Notes: a model not told the origin generated them from the sequence alone. 64,000 nucleotides of DNA from Solirubrobacter phytolaccae (GCF_027587195.1 NZ_JAPDDP010000007.1:100513-164512); one strand, 5' to 3'. Shown: positions 25,296 through 37,012, counted from the first letter of the stretch. A program made the numbers and translations.

Positions 25296-27311
25296 CTAGA
25301 CGGGCGAGCCGACGCGGAGCGCGTGCGCGAGCCGGCCGGGCAGCGAGTCGCTCGGGCCCGGCCGGGCGAGCCCGTAGCCCTGCGCGGCGTGGCAGCCGGC
25401 GTCGCGGACCGCCGCGAGCTGGGCGGGCGTCTCGATCCCCTCGGCGACGACGCGGATGTCGAACGCGTGGGCGAGCCCGACGACCGCCTCGAGGATGCGC
25501 GCGCTGGCGGCGTCGTCGGGCAGGCCGGCGATGAACGAGCGGTCGAGCTTGAGCGCCTGCACGGGGAGGCGGTGCAGGTACGACAGCGAGGAGTAGCCGA
25601 CGCCGAAGTCGTCGATCTCGAGCTGCACGCCGAGCGCGCGCAGGCGGGTGGCCACGGCTTCGCTCTGGTGCATGTCGTCCATCAGCACGGTCTCGGTGAT
25701 CTCGAGGGTGAGCCGGTCGGGAGCGAGACCGCTCGCGTCGAGCGCGTGGCAGACGTCGGTGATCAGCTGGTCCGGGCGGGCGAGCTGGCGCGCGGAGACG
25801 TTGACGGCGACGCGCACGTCGAGGTCCCAACGGGCGCACTCCGCGCACGCCAGCGCGAGGACGGCGCGCCCGATCGGGGCGATCAGCCCGGTGGCCTCGG
25901 CGACGGAGATGGCGTCCTGGGCGGGGATCGCCGGGCCGCCCGGGCGTTGCCAGCGCAGCAGGCTCTCCACGCACGAGCGACCGCCGTCGAGCGCGACGAT
26001 CGGCTGGAAGTGCAGGTGCAGCCCGTCGCCGCGCAGGCCGGCGCGCAGCTCGGCCTCGATCTGCGTGCGCTGCTGCAGGCGCGCGCGCAGGTCGTCGTCG
26101 AAGACCTCGACCACTCCGCCGCCGCGGGCCTTGGCGCGGTACATGGCCGCGTCGGCCGCGCGCAGGACCTGCTCGGGCCCCTCGTCGTCCTCGGGCTCGA
26201 CGATCGAGACGCCGATCGACGCGGACGGGTGCACGCGCTCGTCGGCCGCGAGCGGCGCCTCCAGCGCGTGGCACAGCCGGACGGCGACGTCCACGGCTTC
26301 CTCACCCGTGTCGAGGCTGTCGCAGATCACGGCGAACTCGTCACCGCTGAGGCGGCTGACGACGTCGCTCGGCCGGACCGTCTCGCGCAGGCGCACGGCC
26401 ACCTCGCGCAGCAGCGCGTCCCCGGTGTCGTGCCCGAAGCGGTCGTTGACGGACTTGAAGTGGTCCAGGTCGATGTAGAGCACCGCCGCGCAGTGCCGGC
26501 GCCGGGTGAGGATCGCGTTCAGGCGTTCCAGGAACACGGCGCGGTTGGGCAGCGCGGTCAGCGGGTCCACGGACGCGGCGCGGCGCAGCGCCGCCTCGGC
26601 CGCCACCTGGATCGACAGGTCGTCGACGACGCCGATCCACTCCTGCACGGCGCCGTCGTGCCAGACCGGCACGCCGTGCATGCGCAGGTGCATCCAGTGC
26701 CCGTCGGCGTGGCGGAAGCGGCAGGTGTGGTCGAGCTCCGTCGCGGTCGTCAGCGCGATGCGCCACGCGTCCGAGAGCGCGTCGACATCCTCGGCGTGGA
26801 CCACCTTCCGCCATTCGGGTGCCTCGCCCGGAGCGATGGGGTGGCCGGTCAGCCCGGCCCAGTCGACCTCGCGGGTCGGCTGGCCGGTCGCGTCGGAGTG
26901 CCAGACCGCGGTGCCCAGCGCGTGCGCGAGCACCCGGTACCGGCGTTCGCTGCGGGCGAGCTCGAGCTCGCTGCGCTTGCGGGCCGAGACGTCCTGGATG
27001 ATCGCGATCAGATGGGTCGGCGTCGGGTGCAGCCGGACCTCGAACCAGCCGTTCAGCGGCGCGACCTCGCCCTCGAAGGTGATCGCGGTCTGCTCCTCGA
27101 TCGCGCGTCGGCAGGTGAGGTGCAGCGGCGTCCCGGCGGCGTACGGGAACAGCGTCAGCAGGCTCTGGTTGAGCACCGTCTCGGTCGGGCGGCCGAGCCG
27201 GTGCGCGGCGCTGCGGTTGAGGTAGACGCAGCGGAAGTCGTGGTCCAGGACCAGCAGGGCCTCGCTGATCCGCTCGAGGATCCCGCGTAGGACGGGCGGA
27301 TCATCGGTCAT
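25296..27311 (-). CDS. PAS-PAS-GGDEF-EAL c-di-GMP enzyme
   Basis: 671 residues, soluble. PAS domains lie at about 8-115 and 125-240. The GGDEF domain (245-410) has the active-site variant SGDEF (321-325) and an inhibitory RxxD site (RPSD) five residues earlier. The EAL domain (420-660) has ESL (Glu449), NVSARQL, EITET, DDFGVGYSS, KLDRSF and AEGIE, so every catalytic carboxylate and lysine expected for a phosphodiesterase is present. Both synthesis and hydrolysis of c-di-GMP are therefore possible, gated by PAS ligands. The start is ATG 27311, or GTG 27314. It is transcribed with the NmrA-like gene. Confidence 0.9.
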   Translation of the reverse strand: MTDDPPVLRGILERISEALLVLDHDFRCVYLNRSAAHRLGRPTETVLNQSLLTLFPYAAGTPLHLTCRRAIEEQTAITFEGEVAPLNGWFEVRLHPTPTHLIAIIQDVSARKRSELELARSERRYRVLAHALGTAVWHSDATGQPTREVDWAGLTGHPIAPGEAPEWRKVVHAEDVDALSDAWRIALTTATELDHTCRFRHADGHWMHLRMHGVPVWHDGAVQEWIGVVDDLSIQVAAEAALRRAASVDPLTALPNRAVFLERLNAILTRRRHCAAVLYIDLDHFKSVNDRFGHDTGDALLREVAVRLRETVRPSDVVSRLSGDEFAVICDSLDTGEEAVDVAVRLCHALEAPLAADERVHPSASIGVSIVEPEDDEGPEQVLRAADAAMYRAKARGGGVVEVFDDDLRARLQQRTQIEAELRAGLRGDGLHLHFQPIVALDGGRSCVESLLRWQRPGGPAIPAQDAISVAEATGLIAPIGRAVLALACAECARWDLDVRVAVNVSARQLARPDQLITDVCHALDASGLAPDRLTLEITETVLMDDMHQSEAVATRLRALGVQLEIDDFGVGYSSLSYLHRLPVQALKLDRSFIAGLPDDAASARILEAVVGLAHAFDIRVVAEGIETPAQLAAVRDAGCHAAQGYGLARPGPSDSLPGRLAHALRVGSPV

Positions 27312-27375
27312 CACTTCTCGATCGATCTGCCGACTCTATGTGGCGGCGACCAGCGGCGACACGCCAAGCCGAAAT

Positions 27376-27419
27376 TGCATGACGAGTCATGCAGTTTGCG
27401 CTATAGTTGCCCTAGCAAC
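27376..27419. promoter_or_regulatory. MarR operator and promoter region of flavin operon
   Basis: TGCATGACGAGTCATGCA (27376-27393) is a perfect dyad with eight-base arms and a two-base centre. It is followed by CTATAG (-10-like, 27401-27406) and a second dyad GTTGC-CCTA-GCAAC (27406-27419). It lies upstream of the luciferase-like monooxygenase gene whose operon encodes a MarR protein, the obvious candidate ligand-responsive repressor. Confidence 0.65.
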
Positions 27420-27436
27420 GAACTAAGGCGGACACC

Positions 27437-28627
27437 ATGCAGTTCGGAATCTTCTCGGTCAGCGACATCTCAAAGAACCCGGTCACCGGCTACACGCCCA
27501 GCGAGGCGGAGCGCATCGACGCGAGCGTGCAGATCGCCAAGCGCGCGGATGAAGTCGGGCTGGACGTGTTCGCGATCGGCGAGCACCACAACCCGCCGTT
27601 CTTCTCCTCCTCGCCGACGACGCTGCTGGCCAACATCGCCGCGCAGACGGAGCAGATCGTGCTCAGCACGGCGATCACGCTGATCACCACGAACGACCCG
27701 GTGAAGATCGCCGAGGACTACGCGATGCTCCAGCACCTGGCCAAGGGCCGGATGGACCTGATGCTCGGCCGCGGCAACACCGTGCCGGTGTATCCGTGGT
27801 TCGGCCAGGACATCCACAAGGGCCTCGAGCTCGCGCTGGAGAACTACAACCTGCTGCACCGCCTCTGGCGCGAGGACGTCGTGGACTGGGAGGGCAGCTT
27901 CCGCACGGCGCTGCAGGGCTTCACGTCGGTCCCGCGGCCGCTCGACGACGTCCCGCCGTTCGTCTGGCACGGCGCGATCCGCACGCCCGAGATCGCCGAG
28001 CAGGCGGCCTACTACGGCAACGGCTACTTCGCCAACAACATCCTCGCCCCGAACTTCCACTTCCGGCCGCTCGTCGAGCTCTACCGTCGCCGCTACGAGC
28101 ACTACGGGCACGGCACGGCCGACCAGGCGATCGTCGGGCTCGGCGGGCAGACGTTCATCGCCAAGAACTCGCAGGACGCCGTGCGTCGGTTCCGGCCGTA
28201 CTTCGAGGGCTCGCCGCTGTACGGCACGAGCTACCGGCTCGAGGACTTCATGCACGGCACGCCGCTCAGCGTCGGCAGCCCGCAGGAAGTGATCGAGAAG
28301 ACGCTGACGTTCCAGGCGGGCTTCGGGGACTACCAGCGCCAGCTGTGGGTCGTCGACCACGCCGGCCTGCCGCTGGAGGAGGCGCTCGAGCAGGTCGAGC
28401 TGCTCGGCACGGAGGTCGTGCCGGTCCTGCGCAAGGAGATGGAGTCGCGCCGCGCGCCGGGCGTCCCGGACGCGCCGACCCACGCGACGCGCGTGCGCGA
28501 GAAGTACGGCGACGCCGAGCCGCGTCAGCCGCGCCCGAACCCCAACCGCGGCGACAACGTGACCGGCACCTCGCCCTACCAGGACACCGACCCGTCGATC
28601 GTCGCCGACCTGCCGCTGGTGGGCTGA
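27437..28627 (+). CDS. LLM-class flavin monooxygenase, CE1758-like
   Basis: 396-residue TIM-barrel flavin-dependent oxidoreductase of the bacterial luciferase superfamily. Key pieces are AKRADEVGLDVFAIGEHHNPPF (split; residues 33-54), TTNDPVKIAEDYAMLQHLAKG and the phosphate loop MLGRGNTVPVYPWFG. It would use reduced FMN from the partner reductase two genes downstream to oxygenate an unknown substrate. The LLM-MarR-FMN reductase order matches the pairing of CE1758/CE1759-type proteins. Its stop overlaps the MarR start (TGATG). Confidence 0.88.
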   Translation: MQFGIFSVSDISKNPVTGYTPSEAERIDASVQIAKRADEVGLDVFAIGEHHNPPFFSSSPTTLLANIAAQTEQIVLSTAITLITTNDPVKIAEDYAMLQHLAKGRMDLMLGRGNTVPVYPWFGQDIHKGLELALENYNLLHRLWREDVVDWEGSFRTALQGFTSVPRPLDDVPPFVWHGAIRTPEIAEQAAYYGNGYFANNILAPNFHFRPLVELYRRRYEHYGHGTADQAIVGLGGQTFIAKNSQDAVRRFRPYFEGSPLYGTSYRLEDFMHGTPLSVGSPQEVIEKTLTFQAGFGDYQRQLWVVDHAGLPLEEALEQVELLGTEVVPVLRKEMESRRAPGVPDAPTHATRVREKYGDAEPRQPRPNPNRGDNVTGTSPYQDTDPSIVADLPLVG

Positions 28628-29070
28628 TGTCCCCGAGTCGTACTCGCGTCGCCAACGAGGCGTGGGAGGCGCTCTTCCGCGCGCAGTCGACGGTGATGCG
28701 CGAGCTCACCGCCGCCGACGTGTGGGAGGGCGTCAGCCCGAGCGAGTACGACGTGCTCTACACGCTGTCCAAGGCGCCGGACGGCCTCCGGATCACCGAG
28801 CTGACGCGGGACATGCTGCTCACCCAGGGCGGCGTGTCCCGCCTGGTGGCCCGGCTGGAAGCCACGGGGCTGCTGGAGCGCGTGGCCGACCCGGCCGACG
28901 GGCGCGCGTCCCGCATCCGCCTGACCGAGGCCGGCGCGAGCGCCCAGCGCCGCGTCGGCCTGCGTCATGGCACCCACGTCGCCCAGCTCATGACCTCCAC
29001 CTTCAGCGTCGAGCAGCTCGAGCAGCTGCGGACGCTCTGCGAAACCCTGACCGAAAGCACCCGAACATGA
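28627..29070 (+). CDS. MarR family regulator of flavin operon
   Basis: 147-residue winged helix: SPSEYDVLYTLSKAPDGLRI, then ELTRDMLLTQGGVSRLVARLE and the wing VADPADGRASRIRLTEAG (residues 38-100). It lies between the monooxygenase and its reductase, overlapping both neighbours by one to four bases (TGATG upstream, ATGA downstream), so the three are co-translated. It probably binds the 18-base dyad at 27376-27393 and responds to the monooxygenase substrate. Confidence 0.88.
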   Translation: MSPSRTRVANEAWEALFRAQSTVMRELTAADVWEGVSPSEYDVLYTLSKAPDGLRITELTRDMLLTQGGVSRLVARLEATGLLERVADPADGRASRIRLTEAGASAQRRVGLRHGTHVAQLMTSTFSVEQLEQLRTLCETLTESTRT

Positions 29071-29720
29071 AGCGTCTCGTCGTTGTTAGCGCCGGCACCG
29101 GCAACCCGTCCTCGACGCGCCAGCTCGCCGACCGGATCGCGCAGAAGAGCCTGGACCGGCTCGAAGGCGCGACCGTGAGCGTGATCGAGCTCGGGCCGCT
29201 CGCGGTCGACACCGCACGCGCCGCGGTCGCCGGCTTCCCGGGCGCGGAACTGCAGGCGGCGATCGACAAGCTGGCCGCCGCCGACGCCGTGATCGTCGCC
29301 ACCCCGATCTACAAGGCCGGCATCAGCGGGCTGCTGAAGACGTTCGTCGACGTGCTTGACAACGATCTGCTCGTCGCCAAGCCGGTCCTGCTCGCGGCCA
29401 CGGGCGGCTCGCCGCGCCACGCGCTGGTGATCGACGACCAGCTGCGGCCCCTGCTGGCCTTCATGCGCGCGTTCACGCTGCCGACCTCGATCTACGCCGC
29501 GCCGGAGGACTGGGGCTCGAGCGAGCTCGGCGCGCGGATCGAACGCGCCGCGACGGAGCTGGCCGTGCTCGTCGGCGCGGGCGTCGAGGCCCAGGTCACC
29601 GACACCGCGTGGTCGGGCTACCAGCATCAGTTCGGCGGCAACGCGCGCCGCGCCGAGCGCACCGCGGCCGACGTCGACTTCGACTCGCCATTGATGCGCC
29701 TCGCTACGGGCGGCGCATAG
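29067..29720 (+). CDS. FMN reductase, CE1759-like LLM partner
   Basis: 217-residue NAD(P)H-dependent FMN reductase with a flavodoxin-like fold: an N-terminal VVSAGTGNPSSTRQLADRI phosphate loop (residues 6-24), VIVATPIYKAGISGLLKTFVD (residues 75-95) and LLAATGGSPRHALVIDDQL. It supplies FMNH2 to the luciferase-like monooxygenase of the same operon. ATG 29067 overlaps the MarR stop (ATGA). The C-terminal 40 residues (YQHQFGGNARRAE) are an extension typical of LLM-partnered reductases. Confidence 0.87.
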   Translation: MKRLVVVSAGTGNPSSTRQLADRIAQKSLDRLEGATVSVIELGPLAVDTARAAVAGFPGAELQAAIDKLAAADAVIVATPIYKAGISGLLKTFVDVLDNDLLVAKPVLLAATGGSPRHALVIDDQLRPLLAFMRAFTLPTSIYAAPEDWGSSELGARIERAATELAVLVGAGVEAQVTDTAWSGYQHQFGGNARRAERTAADVDFDSPLMRLATGGA

Positions 29721-29790
29721 GCGACGATCACCAAATCATCCGGGTGAACGGTCCCGGGCCGGGGGTTGGCGCTTCTACGGTCGCCGCCCC

Positions 29791-30891
29791 TTGCCCGAGC
29801 CGCGCGCCCATCTCCACCGGATCAGCCGGTACTGCGCGCTGCTCGCGGAGCCGCTCGGCCTCGATCCGGAGCTCGTCCGCGGGGCGAGCTGGCTGCACGA
29901 CATCGGCATGGCGGGCCTGCACTTCGCGCGCCGGCCCGGGCCGCTGAGCGTCCTCGAGCGGCGGGCGCTGGAGCGCCACCCCGAGCGCGGCGCGGTGCTG
30001 CTGCGGGCGAGCGGCTCCGAGTTGCTGGACCTGGCGGCCGTGATCGCCCTCACGCACCACGAGCGCTTCGACGGCGACGGCTACCCGCAGCGGCTGGGCG
30101 GCGAGCAGATTCCCCTCGTCGGCCGGATCGTGGCGGTCGCCGACGCCTACGACGCGCTCACCACGGACCGTCCGTACCGGCTGGCGATCCACCCGGAAGG
30201 TGCCGTGGCGGCGCTGCACCACGAGCGCGGCCGGCAGTTCGATCCCGCGGTGCTCGACGCGTTCCTGGAGCGGCTCGACGCGGTCGAGGCGATCCGCGCG
30301 CGGCACCCGTCCCCGCCGCCGCAGCTGATCACGCCGGAGGAGGCGGGCGCGCTGCTCGGCTGGTCCCCGTCGAAGCTGCGCCGCGCGGCGAACAGCGGCC
30401 GGTTGCCGGTCACGCGCACGTCCGGCGGTCACCGGCGCTTCGTCCTGGAGACGATCCTCGAGCTCGTCCGGACCGCGGGCGCGCCGGAGGTCCGCCCGCT
30501 CGACCCGCCGACCGTCGCGTTGCCCCAGCTCGCGCGGCTGCTGGACGAGCTGGGACCGGCGCTGTGCGCGCACGCCGCGGGGGTCGTCTACGGCGACGGG
30601 CCTCCCGGCTGGTTCGCGTCCCGCGGCGCCACGCCGACGCTCGTCGCGTGGCTCGAAGCGCTCGCGCACGCCTGCGCGACCGGCGTGTACGCGCCGGTGC
30701 ACGCCGCGACCCGGGCGCTGATGACCCAGGCCGAGGCGCACACGGCCACGCTGCTCGAGCGACACGCGTTTCTCGAGCGCTTCGGCCAGCTGCTCGCGCG
30801 GGCACTGCACGGGCGGGGGGAGACCGCCGAGCTGGCGGACGCGCGGCGGCTGATCGCGGCGCTGCAACAACGCTTGCTCGCGGAGCGCTAG
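29791..30891 (+). CDS. HD-GYP domain fused to MerR/BldC-type HTH
   Basis: 366 residues. An N-terminal HD-GYP region (1-165) has His36-Asp37 (LHDIGMAG) and HHERFDGDGYP (89-99), but the usual Lys of HDIGK is Met40. A MerR/excisionase-type HTH (LITPEEAGALLGWSPSKLRR, from 179) with GGHRRF wing follows, then a helical domain (240-366) of unknown role. Fusing a c-di-GMP phosphodiesterase-like domain to a DNA-binding domain suggests nucleotide-controlled transcription. Only TTG 29791 is available as start, and the domain's first helix begins almost at once, so the N-terminus may be trimmed. Confidence 0.75.
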   Translation: MPEPRAHLHRISRYCALLAEPLGLDPELVRGASWLHDIGMAGLHFARRPGPLSVLERRALERHPERGAVLLRASGSELLDLAAVIALTHHERFDGDGYPQRLGGEQIPLVGRIVAVADAYDALTTDRPYRLAIHPEGAVAALHHERGRQFDPAVLDAFLERLDAVEAIRARHPSPPPQLITPEEAGALLGWSPSKLRRAANSGRLPVTRTSGGHRRFVLETILELVRTAGAPEVRPLDPPTVALPQLARLLDELGPALCAHAAGVVYGDGPPGWFASRGATPTLVAWLEALAHACATGVYAPVHAATRALMTQAEAHTATLLERHAFLERFGQLLARALHGRGETAELADARRLIAALQQRLLAER

Positions 30892-30965
30892 GCGCGACGC
30901 GGCGAGGGCCCCTCGGGGGACGCCGAGTGGAGCGGCGACGAGGGGCGGAGGGGGCGGGTGCACGG

Positions 30966-30993
30966 CGGCGGGGCGATGAGGAGCGCCCCGCCG
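30966..30993. terminator. Strong hairpin, probable shared terminator
   Basis: Perfect ten-base-pair stem CGGCGGGGCG (30966-30975) / CGCCCCGCCG (30984-30993) with loop ATGAGGAG, placed in the 102-base gap between the convergent HD-GYP fusion and the LuxR gene, directly against the LuxR stop codon. It has no T-run, as is usual in very G+C-rich actinobacteria. It probably stops transcription from both sides. Confidence 0.6.
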
Positions 30994-33159
30994 TCACGCC
31001 TCGTCGAGCACGATCAGGCCGAGGGCGTGCGCGCGGGCGAGCGCGTCTTCGCGCGTCGCCACGCCGAGCTTGCGGTAGATCGCGCGGATGTGGGTCTTGA
31101 CGGTGTTCACCGACAGATAGAGCGCGGCGCCGATCTCGCGGGCGGTGCGGTCCTCGCCGAACGCCAGGAGCACGTTCAGCTCGGCCGGTGAGAGCGGCTC
31201 GACGGGCGCCGGGCCGGCTTCGCGCAGCGCCGCGACCTCGCGCCCGGCGTGCTCGACGCGGGCCGCGACCGCGCCCGCGTCCCGACAGACCGCGAGCACG
31301 GCCTGCGCCTCGACGAGCGAGCGCTCGGCCTGGCTGAGGCGGCCGCGGGCGGCGAGGATGCGCGCGACCGTCGCCAGCTGCCAGGCGTGCAGCGCGCCGC
31401 CCTCGATCGCGGGCTCCATCTTGCGGGCGCGGCGCAGCGCACGTTCGGCGTCGGCTGGGCGCCCGTCGCCGAGCGCGCCGAGCGCCGCGCCGAAGTGCGC
31501 GCAGCCCGCCGCGGTGCTCTCGAGCACGCCGGCGCGGCCCGCCTCGTGCAGCGCCTGCACGGCGTAGCGCTCCGCCATCACCGGGTTCGCGCGCTCGGAT
31601 GCGACGATCGACTGCACCGCCAGCGCGCCGACGACGCCGAACGGCCGCGCGGCCGCGTCGGCGCGGACCACCGTGTCCTGCGCGATCTGCCACGCGGGGT
31701 CGAGGTCGCCCGCGAGCATGTGCGACCAGGCGAGCATCGCGAGCGCGGGGGCTTCGAGCGTGTGCGCGTCGGCCCGCGCGAGCTCCACCGCGCTGCGGGA
31801 GAGCGCGAGCGTCGCGGCCACGTCGTCGTCGCCGTAGAGCGCCGCGAGCAGCAGCCGCGCGGTCTCGTGGAACTCCGTCCAGCTCGGGTCCAGCGTGCGG
31901 ACGCGGTCGGCCTGGGCGAGCACGCGGCGCATGTCCACGCGGGCGTACGCGATCCCGCCCGCGGTGAGCGCGGCGGCCGTCAGGATCTCCGGCCGGCTGC
32001 GGATCAGCTCGCGCGGCAGCAGCTCGAGCCAGCGCCGGATCGTCCCCGCGCGGCCCGACCGTGACATCGGCAGCTGGTGGCGCTCCAACGCCCGCGCGAT
32101 CAGGTCGAAGTCACGGGCCGCGGCGGCCTGCTCGACGGCGTCCTCGATCAGCCCCTGCTCCTCGAACCACTCCGCGGCGCGGCGGTGCAGCGCCTCGGCC
32201 GGCCCGAGCCGCGAGCGCAGGTACTCCGCGAACAGCGCGTGGTAGCGGAACCAGCGGCCCTCGTCGTCGAGCGCGACGATGAACAGGTTCGCGCTCGCGA
32301 TCTCGGCGAGCCAGGCGGCGGAGTCCGTGCGCTCGAGCACGTGGTCGCACAGCTCCGCGCTGAGCCGCGGCAGCACCGAGCTGCGCAGCAGGAAGTCCTG
32401 CTCGACCGGGTCGAGCGCGCCGACGACCTCCGCGGTCAGGTACGCCGCCACGTCCTTCCGGCGGCCCGTGACCGGCGCGCCGTCGCCGCGCAGCGCGCCG
32501 AGCTGGAGCGCGACCGGCCAGCCTTCGCTGCGCTCGTACAGCTCCTGCGAATCCGCGGCGCGCAGCAGCGCGGCGGCCTCCTCGCGCGTGAACGCGAGGT
32601 CCGCGTCCCGCAGCTCCGCCAGCAGGCCGTGGCCGCGCATCCGCGGCAGACCCCGGAGCGGCGGGTCGACGCGCGTGACGAGGATCAGCCGCACGTTCGG
32701 CGGGAGCCGCTGCTCGGCGTAGTCGATCGACTCCAGCGCCCGCCGGTCGGTCAGGGCGTGCAGGTCGTCCAGCACGATCGTCAGCGGCTTGGGCTGTTCC
32801 GCGAGCGCGGCCAGCAACGCCTCGATCGCCGGTTCGGCCGTGCCCTCCGCGTCGCTGACGCGCCGGCTCGGCTCGTCGTCGAGCCCGCGCAGCGCGAGCT
32901 CGGCGGCACCGATCACGTACATCCACAGGTGCAGCGGGTCGTTGTCGTGTGCGTCGACGGACACCCACGCCGTGTTGATCCGCCGCTCGGCGAGCCACGT
33001 CGCGACCGCGATCGACTTGCCGTAGCCGGCCGACGCCGACACGAGCGTGAGCGGCTTGCGCGCCGCCGCGTCCAGCAGCGCGTGCACGCGCGGGCGGACC
33101 ACCGGCGCCGAGGGCAGCCGCGGCGGCGTGATCTTGCTGCGCCGGACGATGTCGATCAT
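30994..33159 (-). CDS. MalT-like LuxR family regulator (STAND ATPase)
   Basis: 721 residues: an N-terminal NTPase with Walker A SASAGYGKS (about 41-49) and Walker B-like LTIVLDDLHAL (about 130), a winged-helix region, a long TPR-like helical array (residues 300-640), and a C-terminal LuxR HTH (LSPAELNVLLAFGEDRTARE, from about 658). It has the layout of MalT and other large ATP-binding LuxR activators, in which ligand and ATP drive oligomerisation on DNA. The start is ATG 33159; GTG 33186 would overlap the upstream kinase end. It lies directly downstream of the hybrid kinase, so the two are probably co-transcribed. Inducer unknown. Confidence 0.87.
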   Translation of the reverse strand: MIDIVRRSKITPPRLPSAPVVRPRVHALLDAAARKPLTLVSASAGYGKSIAVATWLAERRINTAWVSVDAHDNDPLHLWMYVIGAAELALRGLDDEPSRRVSDAEGTAEPAIEALLAALAEQPKPLTIVLDDLHALTDRRALESIDYAEQRLPPNVRLILVTRVDPPLRGLPRMRGHGLLAELRDADLAFTREEAAALLRAADSQELYERSEGWPVALQLGALRGDGAPVTGRRKDVAAYLTAEVVGALDPVEQDFLLRSSVLPRLSAELCDHVLERTDSAAWLAEIASANLFIVALDDEGRWFRYHALFAEYLRSRLGPAEALHRRAAEWFEEQGLIEDAVEQAAAARDFDLIARALERHQLPMSRSGRAGTIRRWLELLPRELIRSRPEILTAAALTAGGIAYARVDMRRVLAQADRVRTLDPSWTEFHETARLLLAALYGDDDVAATLALSRSAVELARADAHTLEAPALAMLAWSHMLAGDLDPAWQIAQDTVVRADAAARPFGVVGALAVQSIVASERANPVMAERYAVQALHEAGRAGVLESTAAGCAHFGAALGALGDGRPADAERALRRARKMEPAIEGGALHAWQLATVARILAARGRLSQAERSLVEAQAVLAVCRDAGAVAARVEHAGREVAALREAGPAPVEPLSPAELNVLLAFGEDRTAREIGAALYLSVNTVKTHIRAIYRKLGVATREDALARAHALGLIVLDEA

Positions 33160-33175
33160 GGCGACATCGAGCGGA

Positions 33176-35545
<2,370 letters not shown>

Positions 35546-35563
35546 TGGAGCGTACTGCTCCTC

Positions 35564-37012
35564 CTACACGGTGCGCGGCACGCGGGGCTGCGACTGCTCG
35601 AGCGCGGCGGCGAGGTTCGCGCGCCAGCCGACGACGTCCTGCTCGGGCGCGACGACCGCCTTCAGCGCCGCGACGCAGTAGCCGTCGAACGCGGTGCCGG
35701 TGTCCTCGTCGAGGATCGCGAGCGCGCGGTCGGTCGGCCACGCCTCGCGGTACACGCGGTCGGCGGTCAGCGCGTCGTAGACGTCCGCGACCGTCAGGAT
35801 GCGCACCTCGAGCTCCAGCCGCGCGGCGGTGGCGCGGTTCGGGTAGCCGCGCCCGTCGAGGCGCTCGTGGTGGCTCTCGACGAGGTCGAGCACGAGCGGC
35901 GGGAAGCTGCCCAGCTCGGTCAGCAGCTCGCGCCCGGCGCTCGGGTGGCCCTTGATGACGTCGAACTCCTCGTCGGTGAGCTTGCCGGGCTTGTTGAGGA
36001 TCGCGTCGGGGATCGTGAGCTTGCCCATGTCGTGCAGCAGCCCGCCGAGCGCCAGCAGCCGCAGGCGGGACGCGGGCAGGCCGAGCTGCTCGCCGATCTG
36101 CACGGCGAGCGTCGCGACGCGCCGGGTGTGGCCCTCGGTGGAGCCGTCCTTCTCCGCGAGGCGGTGCAGCAGCGCGTGCACGCGGCCGCCGAGGAACGTC
36201 TCCTCGTCGGCGACGAGGTGCTCGGCGCGCAGGTCGCCGACGAGCGGCCGGGAAGCGGTCGCGTGGCGCAGGTCGAGCGCGGCGGGGATGCCGACGAGGC
36301 CGATGCCGGCGACCTCGAACGCGTGCGCCGTCCACCAGCCGAGGTCCATCATCCCGTACCGCAGCAGGCCGAACTCGGCGCCCGCGAGCAGCACGACGCC
36401 GAACGCGACGACCGCGTCCGAGCGCCGGCGGGTGAGCAGGAACGTGCGCGCGGCGCGGTGGCCGAGCAGCGCCAGCAGCGGCGCGGTCGCCAGGAAGATC
36501 AGGGTCGCGACGGTCGTGCCCGGGCGCGGGACGGCGGGGATGAGCCCGGGGTTCAGCAGCGCGGCGCCGCCGGCCACGGCGAGCACGGCGAGCGTCACGA
36601 GCTGGAGCTGCAGGAGCTGGAGCGCCTTGAGCGGGCGGCGCAGGCTCGGCAGGGCCGACGCGCACAGGATCAAACCGCCGATCGGCACGTTCAGCGCACC
36701 CGCCGCCTGCACCAGGCCGTTGTCGTCCACGAGCACGCCGGGCGTGGCCAGCGCGTGCAGCAGGAGCAGCATCGCCATGACCGAGAACGCGAACCCGAGC
36801 AGCACCGCGCGGCCGTCGTTGAGCCGCACGCCCACCACCGACATGGCGACGGCGGCGCCACCCGCCAGCGCGCCCGCAACGGCGACGACCACGAGGTGGA
36901 CCGTCATCGGCACGTGCACCATCACGCCGGCTCCGGCGAGGTAGACGACGACCGGGAGCAGGGCGGCCACTGCGAGCGCGGCGACGCTCGGCCAGGAACG
37001 ACGGAGGGGCAT
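35564..37012 (-). CDS. Membrane HD-GYP phosphodiesterase
   Basis: 482 residues. About eight N-terminal helices (10-250) resemble an MHYT/7TM-like sensory membrane domain. The cytoplasmic HD-GYP domain has LLHDMGKLTIPDAILNKPG and SHHERLDGRGYP with the HD, Lys, HH and GYP residues all present, so c-di-GMP hydrolysis is likely. The C-terminus has the usual DGxCV-like FDGYCVAALK variant. It stops 18 bases before the hybrid kinase start, so the kinase, the LuxR gene and this gene form one probable signalling transcript. Confidence 0.88.
   Translation of the reverse strand: MPLRRSWPSVAALAVAALLPVVVYLAGAGVMVHVPMTVHLVVVAVAGALAGGAAVAMSVVGVRLNDGRAVLLGFAFSVMAMLLLLHALATPGVLVDDNGLVQAAGALNVPIGGLILCASALPSLRRPLKALQLLQLQLVTLAVLAVAGGAALLNPGLIPAVPRPGTTVATLIFLATAPLLALLGHRAARTFLLTRRRSDAVVAFGVVLLAGAEFGLLRYGMMDLGWWTAHAFEVAGIGLVGIPAALDLRHATASRPLVGDLRAEHLVADEETFLGGRVHALLHRLAEKDGSTEGHTRRVATLAVQIGEQLGLPASRLRLLALGGLLHDMGKLTIPDAILNKPGKLTDEEFDVIKGHPSAGRELLTELGSFPPLVLDLVESHHERLDGRGYPNRATAARLELEVRILTVADVYDALTADRVYREAWPTDRALAILDEDTGTAFDGYCVAALKAVVAPEQDVVGWRANLAAALEQSQPRVPRTV

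Noticed and set aside
23772..27290. A 1172-residue plus-strand open frame
   Set aside because: It is antisense to BlaI, DUF5666-like, NmrA-like and GGDEF-EAL genes, whose motifs are convincing. The plus-strand product is low-complexity Arg/Asp/Gln-rich.
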